DNA of 64,000 nt, from assembly GCF_041080625.1 (NCBI RefSeq), contig NZ_CP163518.1:1240001-1304000 (forward strand), written 5' to 3'. The notes below the pieces were generated by a model. It ran no database searches and was not told the DNA's origin. It saw nothing but the letters and a program-made list of their open reading frames with translations. The DNA comes from Streptomyces sp. CG1 (GTDB lineage: Bacteria > Actinomycetota > Actinomycetes > Streptomycetales > Streptomycetaceae). Positions 8,869 to 19,284 of the stretch are shown here, in pieces (position 1 is the stretch's first letter; each line of letters opens with the position of its first letter). The position numbers and the translations under genes are program-made.

Positions 8869-10452
8869 TTACGTGGTGGCGCGCAGCAGGGCACGTACTG
8901 TGGCGCGGGCACGGGTGCGGGCGCGCGCCACCCGGATGTCGGCCCGATTGGCCGGACCGATGGCGGCATCGAGTGCCGTCAGCGCGGCATCCACCAACGA
9001 CGGCAGCGGCGAGGAGTCGCACCGGGCGGGGTCGGCCATCAGCCAGAACTCCCGCTCCGCAGCGAGCCAGTAGCGGCCGAGGGCAGCTTCCGCCCACGGC
9101 CCGGGCTTGCGCTTGTCGAGTTTGACCGTAGGGGCGGAGGCGGCGCTGGCGTCCGTGGCGAGCCTCCAGGCCAGTCGGGCGGCGTAGTCCAGGCGGACGC
9201 CGACGTCCTCGGCAGCCCGGTGGCAGCGGGTCAGATGGCGTGCCATCCGCGGATCGACCTCCTCCTGCCACTGCAGGATGGGCGGGGTGGTTGCCTCGAA
9301 CCAGGTCGTATCCGTTTGCTTGCCGTCCTGATGGAATCCGTAAGCCCGCACCGACAGGCGGGAGCGCAGCCGTGGCGGCAGACTGGTCAGGCTGTGCGGC
9401 CGCAGCGCGGAGTGACTGCCATCCATGAGCAGCAGGGCGTCCACGTCCCGCCACAACGCCCGCGCCCCGTCCGCCTCCCGCACATTGAGCTGGCCCTCCT
9501 TGCCACGGTCAAGGATGACGAACGGGTCACGCACCGTGGCCTTGGCCTCGTGTGTCGACCAGGTGATGTAGGCATCCGTGACCTGGGTGCGGTCCGCAGA
9601 CGGCACCAGCAGCACAGCATGCCGAAACCTCCCCGTCAGCAGTCGCCCCGGCCAGCTCAACTCCGTGGGCGGGGCGAGCGGATCGGGCAAGTCGCCAGCC
9701 TCCCATGGGCATTCATCCAACCCGTCGACGTCCGTGCCCTCCTCCGGCACCGGTACGGCCAACACAAGGCTGGTAAACAGATCCGGCCCCCACACGTGGT
9801 ACGAGACCGCCTTGCGCAGCGGTCCCGCATCTCCGCTGCCGGTACGCACCTCGGTGATGCGCCGGGGGGTGCACTGCCCTGCTGGCCCGTAATACAGCTG
9901 AGCGATCAGATGCCAGGCGGCCTCGGCCGCCGGCACCGCAACCGGCTGCCCATCCGTGAAGTGACCAAACAGAACAGCCCCGTTGACCCCGGTGGGCCGC
10001 CCGAAGACCAGCTTGTTCACCCCCGAGGAGTTCGGCTTGCCATGCGCGTCCACGCATTCCGCGACCAGACGCGGGTCCTGCAGGAAGGGCCGCACCGGGT
10101 CGAACAGGTCGAAGCGCCCCTCAGGCACCTCCTCATCGAGGTAGGCGTCCACGGCCTTCGGATCGAATCGGCCGCCGGCCAAGACCTGCTCCCGTGCCTC
10201 CAGCCAGGTGGCAATCTCCTCCGCCACGTCCTCGTCGTCTAGGCGCGCCCCGTCCACGCCGCAGGCAATGCGCGCGGCCATCGCCGCCAGGATGCGCAGC
10301 AGCCCGGACACGGCCGGTGGCACGGGTAGTTCCAAGTCCGCAATCTCATGAGCCCGATGGAACAGTTCCCGCAACCCACATCGGCCGGATGCGCCGTTGA
10401 TCCACCGGACCGGGATCCACGGCTCGTCGCGCAGGTCGAACCCGTCGGCCAT
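8869..10452 (-). CDS. cse1: Cascade large subunit Cse1 (CasA, Cas8e)
   Basis: The 527-residue large subunit recognises the PAM and recruits Cas3. The N-terminus FDLRDEPWIPV is diagnostic of Cse1. Other family segments are FDLFDPVRPFLQD near residue 105, NKLVFGRPTG near 140 (the region of the L1 loop in E. coli) and a C-terminal four-helix bundle from about 420. ATG at 10452 follows a strong purine-rich site (GGGAGGGGGAG). A 240-bp gap separates it from cas3, so Cascade may have its own promoter there. The gene ends 32 bp before cse2. Confidence 0.95.
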   Translation of the reverse strand: MADGFDLRDEPWIPVRWINGASGRCGLRELFHRAHEIADLELPVPPAVSGLLRILAAMAARIACGVDGARLDDEDVAEEIATWLEAREQVLAGGRFDPKAVDAYLDEEVPEGRFDLFDPVRPFLQDPRLVAECVDAHGKPNSSGVNKLVFGRPTGVNGAVLFGHFTDGQPVAVPAAEAAWHLIAQLYYGPAGQCTPRRITEVRTGSGDAGPLRKAVSYHVWGPDLFTSLVLAVPVPEEGTDVDGLDECPWEAGDLPDPLAPPTELSWPGRLLTGRFRHAVLLVPSADRTQVTDAYITWSTHEAKATVRDPFVILDRGKEGQLNVREADGARALWRDVDALLLMDGSHSALRPHSLTSLPPRLRSRLSVRAYGFHQDGKQTDTTWFEATTPPILQWQEEVDPRMARHLTRCHRAAEDVGVRLDYAARLAWRLATDASAASAPTVKLDKRKPGPWAEAALGRYWLAAEREFWLMADPARCDSSPLPSLVDAALTALDAAIGPANRADIRVARARTRARATVRALLRATT

Positions 10453-10692
10453 GCTCCCCCTCCCTAACTCTTCGGTTGCCTCGCTGAACGCGGGCACACC
10501 AAGGTCCCGCGCTGCACCCTCGTGGTGACGAGCGAAGCCGTGGGCACAGTGAAGCAGCCGCCACTGACAACGCCCTCAGAAACCAGAAAGTCGAACTCCC
10601 TTACACATAAGAGCGGTTGACAAGGACCCTACTCGGCGTCGATCAATCGACTGGAGGACGCACGGCTTCCGGCCTGGGGTGGGCTCACCTCA

Positions 10693-13560
10693 TCACATGC
10701 GCACTAGGCCCAACTCCGGGTCCAAGTGCAGGCTCTTGCCACCCACCGGCACCGGGCGCGCCCGGCCCTCTGCGTAAGGTTGCCGCAGCATCACGAGGTC
10801 ACCGAGCAGCGGATGCTCCACCCACCCATCAGGAACCCGCAGGTTGCCCAACTCCCCTTTAAACCAGTCGGCATTGACCGGGATGGTACGGGCCATCACA
10901 GCCCGCACGTCGTCCGTCGTGAGGTCTCCGTCCAAGCCTGGAAGCGGCCTGGTGGCCCCCTCGTCCAGGGTGGTAGTTCCGTCGGCGTGAACATAGACGC
11001 ACAGCAGGCGGACGGCGTCGACGCCGAGCCGGGTCGCCGCCTCCCACTCCTCTTCCGCGCCCTGCAGATGGTGCAGCCGGTACAGGCCCGGCACACTGCG
11101 CGCACGGGGGATGACAAGCACGTCCCCCACGCTCCGGTCCGCCAACTCCTTACCCCGATAGGCGGTGTACGCGGCAGACTTCGCTGGATCGTCCCACGCG
11201 AACCGGTCCCCGGTGTCGCCGTGCACCTCCTCGACCAGCTCCTGCACATCCTCCGGGATCGCGATAGGCCGCTTCCCCCGCCGCGTCAGGACCTCGGAGG
11301 TCGCTTGGAGGAGGAATTCGGCGTACACCTCCCCCCACTGCCCCGGTACACCCCGCCCCTCGGCCAGCGGGTCCAGCACTACCAGCCGCGGGCACTTCGC
11401 CCAGGCCGGCCGCTCCCGGCCCTGCGGGCGCCCGTGCTGCTCCCACCACTTCTCGTGCCGCCAGCAACGGCCCGCCCGTTGTAGCAACAGGGCCAGGGGG
11501 GCCAGATCGCTGATGACCACATCTGCATCCAGGTCCAGCGACTGCTCCACCACCTGGGTCGCCACCACAATCCGCCGCTCCGGCCGAGGCCCGGAACGCC
11601 CCAGCCCAGCCGTCACCGTCTGGGTACGCCGCTCACGCTCCTCACCCGGGAACCGGGCGTGCAGCAGTTGCACCTCCTCAGCTCCACCAGCCTGCCCTCG
11701 ACCTGTCACGTACGTGCGGAGGCTGAGGTAGGTCTGCTGTGCATCCGCAACGGTGTTGCACACCACAAGAGCGCAGCCGCCCTCACCCTCGATGACCGGC
11801 TCCAGCAACCGCTCGATCACCGCAAGCCGATTCCGTCCACCCCCGCCCGTCCCATGGACGACCGGCTCCACCTGCACCGACAACCGCATCCGCCGCGCCG
11901 CGACCTGCTCCGCCTGCCGCGCCGGGGACATCTGCGTAGACCTCCCGTCAGCCGCATCCACATACAGCCAGCCCGGATACGGCGCCCTGAACGTGCGCCC
12001 CCTCAGCTCGGACTTCTTCAGGCCGGCCCCCTTCAGGTACTCCTTGATCAACCGGTCACTCACCGAGGCGGGCAACGTCGCCGACAGCAACACCACCGGC
12101 ACCCCGTACCAGCCCAGCCAGTTCAGCAACCGGCCCAACAGCACCTGCATATAAGGGTCATAGGCGTGCGCCTCGTCCAGAATGAACGTCTTGCCGGACA
12201 ACGCCAGCAGCCGCAGCGCGTTGTGCCGCACCGGCAGCACCCCCATCAGCGCCTGGTCCACCGTTCCCACCGCGAACTGCGCCAGCAACGGCCGCTTCGC
12301 ACCACGCAGCCAGCGCCGTGGCCGCATGTCCACCTCCCGCCGCACCGGCCCATCCACACCGTCCTCCTCCCCCTCACACGTCAGCACCTGCAGCCCACCC
12401 GCCTCATCCTCGGCATACGCGCTGTTGAGCCAGGCCATGCTGTGCGTCAGGGTCAGCCCGGCCCCCTCCCCCGCCTGCCGGGCCACCACGCCAGCCACCC
12501 GCCCATACATCTGGTCGCTCGTCGCCATGGTCGGCAGCAAGAACACAAACCCGCGCGTGCCGAACCGCTCCGACAGCACCCGCTCCGCCTCCAAAGCGGT
12601 CTCGCTCTTGCCGTCCCCCGGAGCCGCGGTCACCAGCAGAATGCCGGCCCTCCGCCCGCCGTCGGCCCCCGAACCGTCCGGGCCGACGGCCGCCACGAGT
12701 TCTTCCACCACCGACTGCTGCAGCGGATTCGGCCTCCCCGTAATGCCGTACGCCTCAGCAAAGTCTTTCCGTTCCAGCTCCACCGGCAACAGACCTGCCT
12801 CGCACACCAGGTGCTGGGCATCCGCGCACGACCGCTCAAAATGCACATCCAGCGTGGTACTCAACTCCCGCTGCCGACGGCGCAGATACTCCTCCTGGCT
12901 GACCAGCCAGTCCGCCAGAATCACAACACCGGTCACCAAGACCGCAGCTGCCGCCTCCACCCGCACCGGCAACACCGGTGCGTCCAGCAGCTCAAACACG
13001 ACGCTCGCGTGCGCCTCCCGCTGCCTCGCCCAGGTCGGACCACCCAACAGGTCCATGTTCGCTGGGTGCAGATCCACAACCTCATGGAAGCGTCCATGAT
13101 GGCCACCGATGATCTCCGCGACCCTGCGCACCGCCCCGTTGACAGAGTCATCCCCGTCCCGGAACCCCAACGCGGCCAGAACCGCAGCGACGGCATGCGT
13201 CCCCGCCACCTCGTGCGGCATCCGCTCCACGCCGATACGCCCCTGGTCCTTGCGAAAAGCGTCACTCAACCGCTCACCAGCACGCGCATCACACAACTGG
13301 AAGCCCGACAGCTTCCCCACGTCGTGCAGCCCAGCGCACAACGCAGTCACCGCCCGCGCCTGGCCCAGATCGCCAGCGATTCCCATGCCCTCCGCGATGC
13401 AGCGGCGCTGGCTCTCCGAGAGGTACCGATCCCACAGGAACAGTGCCACGGCCGCCGCATCGAGCAGATGCCGCACCAGCGGATACGGCGGAAGCTCCGG
13501 ATCGAGCCCACGCGCCTTCCCCCACGCGGTCTCATCCACCTCCACAGACAGCCTGCGCAT
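10693..13560 (-). CDS. cas3: CRISPR interference nuclease-helicase Cas3
   Basis: This 955-residue effector unwinds and degrades DNA marked by Cascade. An HD nuclease domain comes first (LHDVGK at residues 78-83, GGHHGRF near 150), then a superfamily 2 helicase: Walker A APGDGKSE near 315, DEAH box FILDEAHAYD near 460, SAT motif LLSATLP near 492, and motif VI LLQRAGRCWRH near 695. A C-terminal Cas3 domain follows. The ATG at 13560 is preceded by GGAGG at a 10-bp distance; a further upstream start (13614) has no such site. It leads the operon and is divergent from array 2, whose leader begins about 140 bp upstream. Confidence 0.95.
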   Translation of the reverse strand: MRRLSVEVDETAWGKARGLDPELPPYPLVRHLLDAAAVALFLWDRYLSESQRRCIAEGMGIAGDLGQARAVTALCAGLHDVGKLSGFQLCDARAGERLSDAFRKDQGRIGVERMPHEVAGTHAVAAVLAALGFRDGDDSVNGAVRRVAEIIGGHHGRFHEVVDLHPANMDLLGGPTWARQREAHASVVFELLDAPVLPVRVEAAAAVLVTGVVILADWLVSQEEYLRRRQRELSTTLDVHFERSCADAQHLVCEAGLLPVELERKDFAEAYGITGRPNPLQQSVVEELVAAVGPDGSGADGGRRAGILLVTAAPGDGKSETALEAERVLSERFGTRGFVFLLPTMATSDQMYGRVAGVVARQAGEGAGLTLTHSMAWLNSAYAEDEAGGLQVLTCEGEEDGVDGPVRREVDMRPRRWLRGAKRPLLAQFAVGTVDQALMGVLPVRHNALRLLALSGKTFILDEAHAYDPYMQVLLGRLLNWLGWYGVPVVLLSATLPASVSDRLIKEYLKGAGLKKSELRGRTFRAPYPGWLYVDAADGRSTQMSPARQAEQVAARRMRLSVQVEPVVHGTGGGGRNRLAVIERLLEPVIEGEGGCALVVCNTVADAQQTYLSLRTYVTGRGQAGGAEEVQLLHARFPGEERERRTQTVTAGLGRSGPRPERRIVVATQVVEQSLDLDADVVISDLAPLALLLQRAGRCWRHEKWWEQHGRPQGRERPAWAKCPRLVVLDPLAEGRGVPGQWGEVYAEFLLQATSEVLTRRGKRPIAIPEDVQELVEEVHGDTGDRFAWDDPAKSAAYTAYRGKELADRSVGDVLVIPRARSVPGLYRLHHLQGAEEEWEAATRLGVDAVRLLCVYVHADGTTTLDEGATRPLPGLDGDLTTDDVRAVMARTIPVNADWFKGELGNLRVPDGWVEHPLLGDLVMLRQPYAEGRARPVPVGGKSLHLDPELGLVRM

Positions 13561-13698
13561 CAATTCGGAACCTCCAGTCCAACGACTCCGCCTACCGTCC
13601 GCCGACCCAACCACGTGCCACTGACAGTGCCCTGCGGCAGCGGTCCGCTACAGTCCCGACATGGAGATGCAGCGAATGCCGGATACACAGACCACTTT

Positions 13699-13743
13699 GG
13701 TAAAGAACTTGCATATCGACCGCTGAAGGCCAGGTCAGGAAGC
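13699..13743 (+). promoter_or_regulatory. Leader of CRISPR array 2 (45-bp core)
   Basis: The segment lies between the start of cas3 and the first repeat and aligns base for base in length with the leader of array 1. Conserved blocks are GG, AAAGA, TGCA (positions 12-15), CAGGTCA (33-39) and GAAG before the repeat. It is the AT-richest stretch in the area. The shared CAGGTCA block next to the repeat is a likely integration signal, by inference. Confidence 0.85.
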
Positions 13744-15635
13744 ATCCTTCCCGCCGACGCGGGGGTGATCCGATCGCCCACCGGTGCCGCTTGTCCACGT
13801 ACGCATCCTTCCCGCCGACGCGGGGGTGATCCGAAGGCCGTCCGGCACCCGGAAGGCTAGGGACGATCCTTCCCGCCGACGCGGGGGTGATCCGGCCACC
13901 AAGACCGCAGCCAATGGCGTTCCGACATCCTTCCCGCCGACGCGGGGGTGATCCGACAGAGACCCGGGCTCAGCCCATTGCACAACGATCCTTCCCGCCG
14001 ACGCGGGGGTGATCCGCCGAACACCCTGTACTACCTGAGGGTGCAGGCATCCTTCCCGCCGACGCGGGGGTGATCCGCCGGTCCTGGACGCGTACGCGGA
14101 CAACATGGAATCCTTCCCGCCGACGCGGGGGTGATCCGCACTGGCCGCCCCCTGGTGTGCTGCGGGCGCCATCCTTCCCGCCGACGCGGGGGTGATCCGC
14201 TCGGTCAGCATGTCTACCCCGAGCATCATCGATCCTTCCCGCCGACGCGGGGGTGATCCGCAGCTGGCGCGACTGCTGTTCGGTGACGACCAGTCCTTCC
14301 CGCCGACGCGGGGGTGATCCGGCGCAGGCGGCGGGGTCACTGCGGGAGCCGGTGTCCTTCCCGCCGACGCGGGGGTGATCCGTCGGTCGGAACGCTCTTG
14401 GCGCTCGGGCGCTGGTCCTTCCCGCCGACGCGGGGGTGATCCGGTCGAGGCCACACAGGAGCAGGCGGACATAGCGTCCTTCCCGCCGACGCGGGGGTGA
14501 TCCGGCGAGTTGATGCCAAGGAAGGACTTCGCTGAAGTCCTTCCCGCCGACGCGGGGGGGACAAGGAACCAACGTCCTTCCCGCCGACGCGGGGTGATCC
14601 GGCCACTCCGCCCGTGACCGCCGACCGCCGCACGTCCTTCCCGCCGACGCGGGGGTGATCCGCTCGACGAACTCGATGGAAAACGGGTTGAGCCGTCCTT
14701 CCCGCCGACGCGGGGGTGATCCGGTCGGTTCGGTTCGGGAGGTCGGATGGTGCGCGTCCTTCCCGCCGACGCGGGGGTGATCCGGCCACCCCGCCCGTGA
14801 CCGCCGACCGCCGCACGTCCTTCCCGCCGACGCGGGGGTGATCCGCTCGACGAACTCGATGGGAAACGGGTTGAGCCGTCCTTCCCGCCGACGCGGGGGT
14901 GATCCGATCTCGTTGTAGGCGGGCCGGCCGTGTTCCCCGTCCTTCCCGCCGACGCGGGGGTGATCCGAACCCGGCGTACCACGTGGGCAAGGTCGGCGGG
15001 TCCTTCCCGCCGACGCGGGGGTGATCCGGCGGGCGGCCTGGAGACGAAGTTCGACCTGCCGTCCTTCCCGCCGACGCAGGTGATCCGCAGACGGCATGTC
15101 AGTGCCCGACTGGGTGATCATCCTTCCCGCCGACGCGGGGGTGATCCGACCACGGACACGGTGCCGTTCGCGTCGGTCGAGTCCTTCCCGCCGACGCGGG
15201 GGTGATCCGACATTCGGCGACTGGATCGCATGGGCGAAATAGTCCTTCCCGCCGACGTGGGGGTGATCCGCAATCACGTCATCTTCTCCAAGGCGTCCTT
15301 CGGTCCTTCCCGCCGACGCGGGGGTGATCCGCAGGACGATCCGCTTACCGCACTCCGCATTCCGCCCTTCCCACCGACGCGGGGGTGATCCGCGTTCGGA
15401 ACGCACGTGGTGGACCCTGGGAACGTCCTTCCCGCCGACGCGGGGGTGATCCGCGGGTTGCGACCCTGCATGATGTCGTGGCCGCGTCCTTCCCGCCGAC
15501 GCGGGGGTGATCCGGTGTTCGAGGAAGAGGCCGGGTTCGGCCGGATGTCCTTCCCACCGACGCGGGGTGATCCGCTGCGGCCATTCATCCATGTGCACGA
15601 CGAATGGTCCTACCCGCCGACGCGGGGGTGATCCG
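13744..15635 (+). CRISPR. Type I-E CRISPR array 2, leader-proximal section (32 repeats)
   Basis: Thirty-two repeats, mostly 29 bp with 32-bp spacers, have starts from 13744 to 15607. All but the truncated copy at 14537 end in GTGATCCG. The first nine (13744 to 14232) start ATCCTTCCC; from 14293 on nearly all start GTCCTTCCC, with single exceptions such as 15120 (A again), 15364 (GCCC) and 15607 (GTCCTACCC). Some repeats are one or two bases short (14574, 15061, 15547). The unit at 14537 is truncated to 37 bp. Two spacers (14602-14633, 14663-14694) recur at 14785-14816 and 14846-14877 with one change each. Transcription is rightward, away from cas3. Confidence 0.98.
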
Positions 15636-15667
15636 TCCGCCTACCCGTACACGCTGTGGATGGACCC

Positions 15668-17402
15668 GTGCTCCCCGCCGACGCGGGGGTGTTCCGCTCA
15701 GGTTTGAGTCGGGGAGGTACGGAGCCGGGTGCTCCCCGCCGACGCGGGGGTGATCCGTAGCGGCGCACGCTGGTCGGGGTGATCCGCCAGTGCTCCCCGC
15801 CGACGCGGGGGTGTTCCGTCACGGATCGTGCTCCAGTACGCCATGCAGAAGTGCTCCCCGCCGACGCGGGAGTGTTCCGTACAACGCCCAGTACGACCCG
15901 TTCACCAAGCGGTGGTCCTCGCCGACGCGGGGGTGTTCCGAACACCGGGCGCGGCGTGGCCTGGCCGTACTGGTGCTCCCCGCCGACGCGCGGGTGTTCC
16001 GAAGTACGTCCGCGACGAGAACAGCGGTTCTGAGTGCTCCCCGCCGACGCGGGGGTGTTCCGTTCGGGTGGCGGACGCCGCTGTAGACGACGATGTGCTC
16101 CCCGCCGATGCGGGGGTGTTCCGCTCCTGCTCCGCGTGATCGTCGGCACCACGGCGTGCTCCCCACCGACGCGGGGGTGTTCCGCTGGGCACGGACGGCG
16201 GACAATCGTAGTCGCAGTGCTCCCCGCCGACGCGGGGGTGTTCCGCCGATGCCGACCCAGAATCCTTGCTTCACTTCGTGCTCCCCGCCGACGCGGGGGT
16301 GTTCCGGTTTTGTTCCCGGCGACTGTCTGGGTGGTGGTGTGCTCCCCGCCGACGCGGGGTGTTCCGTAGTTAGCCCTAATGGCGTCCTCGTCGTCGCCGT
16401 GCTCCCCGCCGACGCGGGGGTGTTCCGTTGATGTTTGACTATGCGCGTTCCAAAACGGCGTGCTCCCCGCCAACGCGGGGGTGTTCCGCCAGGCTGTACC
16501 CAGACGTGCCGGCAAACGATGTGCTCCCCGCCGACGCGGGGGTGTTCCGTGCCCCTGGTACAGGACGTCCTTGCAGGACGTGTGCTCCCCGCCGACGCGG
16601 GGTGTTCCGTAGGCCTGGAACCTGAGGTCGGTGTTGGCGTTGTGGTCCCCGCCGACGCGGGGGTGTTCCACAGGAAGCCGCCCCGGCCCTGGGCGTGGTC
16701 GAGTGGTCCCCGCCGACGCGGGGGTGTTCCGCAGGGGGTGGAGCGGGGCCTTCTCTATGCCCGGTGGTCCCCGCCGACGCGGGGGTGTTCCGATCTCGCC
16801 GATCACGTCAAAGATTTGCTGCGCGCGCTCCCCGCCGACGCGGGGGTGTTCCGGTGCTCATGACGACGAGCGTCACGGTCACCAGGTGCTCCCCGCCGAC
16901 GCGGGGGTGTTCCGGACTGGTAGATCCGGCCGTGCACCTGCTTGGCGTGCTCCCCGCCGATGCGAGGGTGTTCCGGCCCCGGAAGTCCCGGCATGATCGA
17001 GACGGGCGTGCTCCCCGCCGACGCGGGGGTGTTCCGGTTGTTCTTCCTCTCACCAGAGATGGGCGGACGTGCTCCCCGCCGACGCGGGGGTGTTCCGCCC
17101 ATCGTCGCTATTGTGCTGATGCTCGTGTCGTGCTCCCCGCCGACGCGGGGGTGTTCCGCCGGACACGGCGACGACACCTGGCCGGACAGCGTGCTCTCCG
17201 CCGACGCGGGGGTGTTCCGAGGTCGCGGGCGTTATCACCCGCCACATCCTCGTGCTCCCCGCCGACGCAGGGGTGTTCCGCTGCGGAGCTGCCCGCGGGT
17301 CCAGGACGGGCGGTGCTCCCCGCCGACGCGGGGGTGTTCCGACGTGCGAGTGCGGAGAAGAGAAGTGGCCAAAGTGCTCCCTGCCGACGCGGGGGTGTTT
17401 CG
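15668..17402 (+). CRISPR. Type I-E CRISPR array 2, leader-distal section (29 repeats)
   Basis: The 61-bp rhythm continues without a gap but the repeat changes: it now starts GTGCTCCCC and ends GTGTTCCG. The repeat at 15729 is a hybrid with the GTGCTCCCC start and the GTGATCCG end. Variants cluster locally (GTGGTCCCC at 16642, 16703 and 16764; GCGCTCCCC at 16825). The last repeat at 17374-17402 is degenerate (CCCTGCC and GTGTTTCG), which marks the trailer end. In total arrays 1 and 2 show more than 100 repeats. The same Cas proteins presumably serve both repeat classes. Confidence 0.98.
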
Positions 17403-17471
17403 TGCTGCCCTGTTCGCCGACTCGCCTACACTGAGTGCTGGCGCGGGGCTGACGATGGGACTCGTCTCCCC

Positions 17472-19256
17472 GTGGGCCTACGCACATTCCTCACCGACGC
17501 CTGGTCGTGGCTGAACTACAAACCAGCTATGGCCGGTACACACGACGGCCGTCCCCACCGGTCCCTTGGGCCCGAGCTGCATGCCACCTGGCTTCCCGAC
17601 GAGGCGGTGCGCCGCCTGGCAGCCTACAAGCTCTTGGCTGCCTACGACTCCAATCAGGCGGGCGAACTGGCAGCCCTAACGGGGAACGAGGCCGCCGCCG
17701 AGCGCCGAGAGTTTGGCGATCCCTCGACCTTCGTGGACACCGCGCTCAGCCATCTATTGGGCAAGTCTCAGCAGATCATCGTGCCCGGAGCCGAACATGC
17801 CCGTGATGAGAACGCCTCGCCTGAGTCGGAGACCGCGGCAGAAGCACAACAGCGCCTGCGTGTCTGGGCTGAGGCAGAGTTGCTACCACTGCGGATGCAG
17901 GCGGCGGAGCGGAAGGCGGTTCTGCTTGGTGACGCGCTCTATCTGCTGGCCTGGGATCCAGAGATGGGGCGTGTTCGGCTCAAGACCTACGACCCCGGCT
18001 TCTATTTCCCAATCATCGAAGCCGATGCCGATCCCGGCGACTACCCGAGGCGCGTGCATCTAGCGTGGGAGATCCCCGAAGATCCCCGACGGGGTGTGAA
18101 GGCCACTGTCCGTCGCATCACCTATGAACTCGGCCCGATCGTGCCCGCGGCGCGGAGCGCCGTAGACGATCGTGGGCGGGCATCACGGGACCCTGTCGTG
18201 GACGAGTCCAACGGCTACGTGCTTCAGCCGGGCGACGTCTACGAGCCGGAGTCCCGTCGGATTGAGCGCAAGTACCCTTGGACCCCTAATCGGCCCTCGG
18301 CGACAACGTGTTACCTCACCGACGCCGAGTGGTTCCTCGATGATCTACGCCACGGTCAGAGTCTCGACGACCTTCCGTTGGAACAGGCCCGTTTCCGCAC
18401 CCGATCGGACGGCGAGGTGCTACACCGGCTGGATCTCCAGCTCGACTTCATTCCACTGGTCCACATCAGCAACACTGTTGCCGACGGAGAGCACTTCGGC
18501 CAGTCCAGCCTGGCCAAGGTCATGCAGGCGTTGGACGAGCTGGCCGAGACCGACACGGATTCTGCGCGGGCTTCGGCTACCACGGGCGCGCCGATAATCG
18601 GCCTGGCCGGCGCCAGAAGCGAAGTCGATCGGGTTACAGGGCGACCCAAACCGCTGGCCATCGAGCCCGGCACGGTCTTTCAGCTCGGCGACGGCGGTCG
18701 TATGGATGTATTGGACACGTCCAGACAACTCGCCGAACTCCGGGCACGTGTCGAGGAGATCCGCGACCGTGCAGCGGTAAACGCCAGGCTCCCTGCAGTG
18801 AGTCTGGGCACCCTGGACCCGTCTGACGTTCCCAGTGGCTACGCTCTCCAGTTGTCTCTCGCGCCTTTGGACTCGCTCATCGACGCGATGCGGCTGGCCA
18901 GGACCCACAAGTACGCGCTGCTACTCAAGATGGTGCAGCGCATCCACCAGGCCGGCGGGGCCGACGGGTGGCCAACCGGCATCGTGTTCCCTGCCCGGCT
19001 CGTATTCGGTCCACACACGCCGACAGACCGGACAGCGATCCTCGACGAAGCCGTCAAGGGTGTCTCAGCCGGAGTTTTGTCGTTGGAAACCGGCGTCCGT
19101 ATGCTGCAAGACGCCGGGTACCCGATCGACGACGCCTGGGAAGAAGTCGACCGCATCATGAGCCCTAAAGCGGTTCCGAGGCGGGACCATCGCTTAGCGG
19201 TAGGCGCTTCCACTTCACCCGCACGTGCCGACGCGATGCCAGCTCGCCCGAGGTGA
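17472..19256 (+). CDS. Phage portal protein
   Basis: About 594 residues resembling actinophage portal proteins: an N-terminal segment with LPDEAVRRLAAYKLLAAYDSNQAG, the central EHARDE/AEAQQRLRVWAEAE helices, LKTYDPGFYFPI near 170 and a C-terminal region with SLGTLDPSDVPSGYALQLSL and LDSLIDAMRLARTHKYALLLK, typical of the portal stem and wing. The portal is the ring through which DNA enters the capsid. The start is uncertain: the frame is open back through the CRISPR array, GTG at 17472 is the best candidate and ATG at 17529 the alternative. The expected terminase genes are not upstream; the array end is there instead. The C-terminus may be cut short by the methyltransferase segment. Confidence 0.8.
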   Translation: MGLRTFLTDAWSWLNYKPAMAGTHDGRPHRSLGPELHATWLPDEAVRRLAAYKLLAAYDSNQAGELAALTGNEAAAERREFGDPSTFVDTALSHLLGKSQQIIVPGAEHARDENASPESETAAEAQQRLRVWAEAELLPLRMQAAERKAVLLGDALYLLAWDPEMGRVRLKTYDPGFYFPIIEADADPGDYPRRVHLAWEIPEDPRRGVKATVRRITYELGPIVPAARSAVDDRGRASRDPVVDESNGYVLQPGDVYEPESRRIERKYPWTPNRPSATTCYLTDAEWFLDDLRHGQSLDDLPLEQARFRTRSDGEVLHRLDLQLDFIPLVHISNTVADGEHFGQSSLAKVMQALDELAETDTDSARASATTGAPIIGLAGARSEVDRVTGRPKPLAIEPGTVFQLGDGGRMDVLDTSRQLAELRARVEEIRDRAAVNARLPAVSLGTLDPSDVPSGYALQLSLAPLDSLIDAMRLARTHKYALLLKMVQRIHQAGGADGWPTGIVFPARLVFGPHTPTDRTAILDEAVKGVSAGVLSLETGVRMLQDAGYPIDDAWEEVDRIMSPKAVPRRDHRLAVGASTSPARADAMPARPR

Positions 19257-19284
19257 GTTGCAGCCCCTCGTCGCCGAGACGCTC

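Noticed and set aside
10600..10650. A TTGACA-like box between cas3 and cse1 as promoter
   Set aside because: It points to the plus strand and has no suitable -10 element; the operon reads on the minus strand.
11659..13860. A 733-residue frame antisense to cas3
   Set aside because: Shadow of cas3 in high-GC DNA; no ribosome binding site, and His/Pro/Arg-rich composition.
17435..17464. Possible additional CRISPR repeat in phase after the last one
   Set aside because: It keeps GTGCT and the 61-bp spacing but matches poorly otherwise; not enough to call a repeat.
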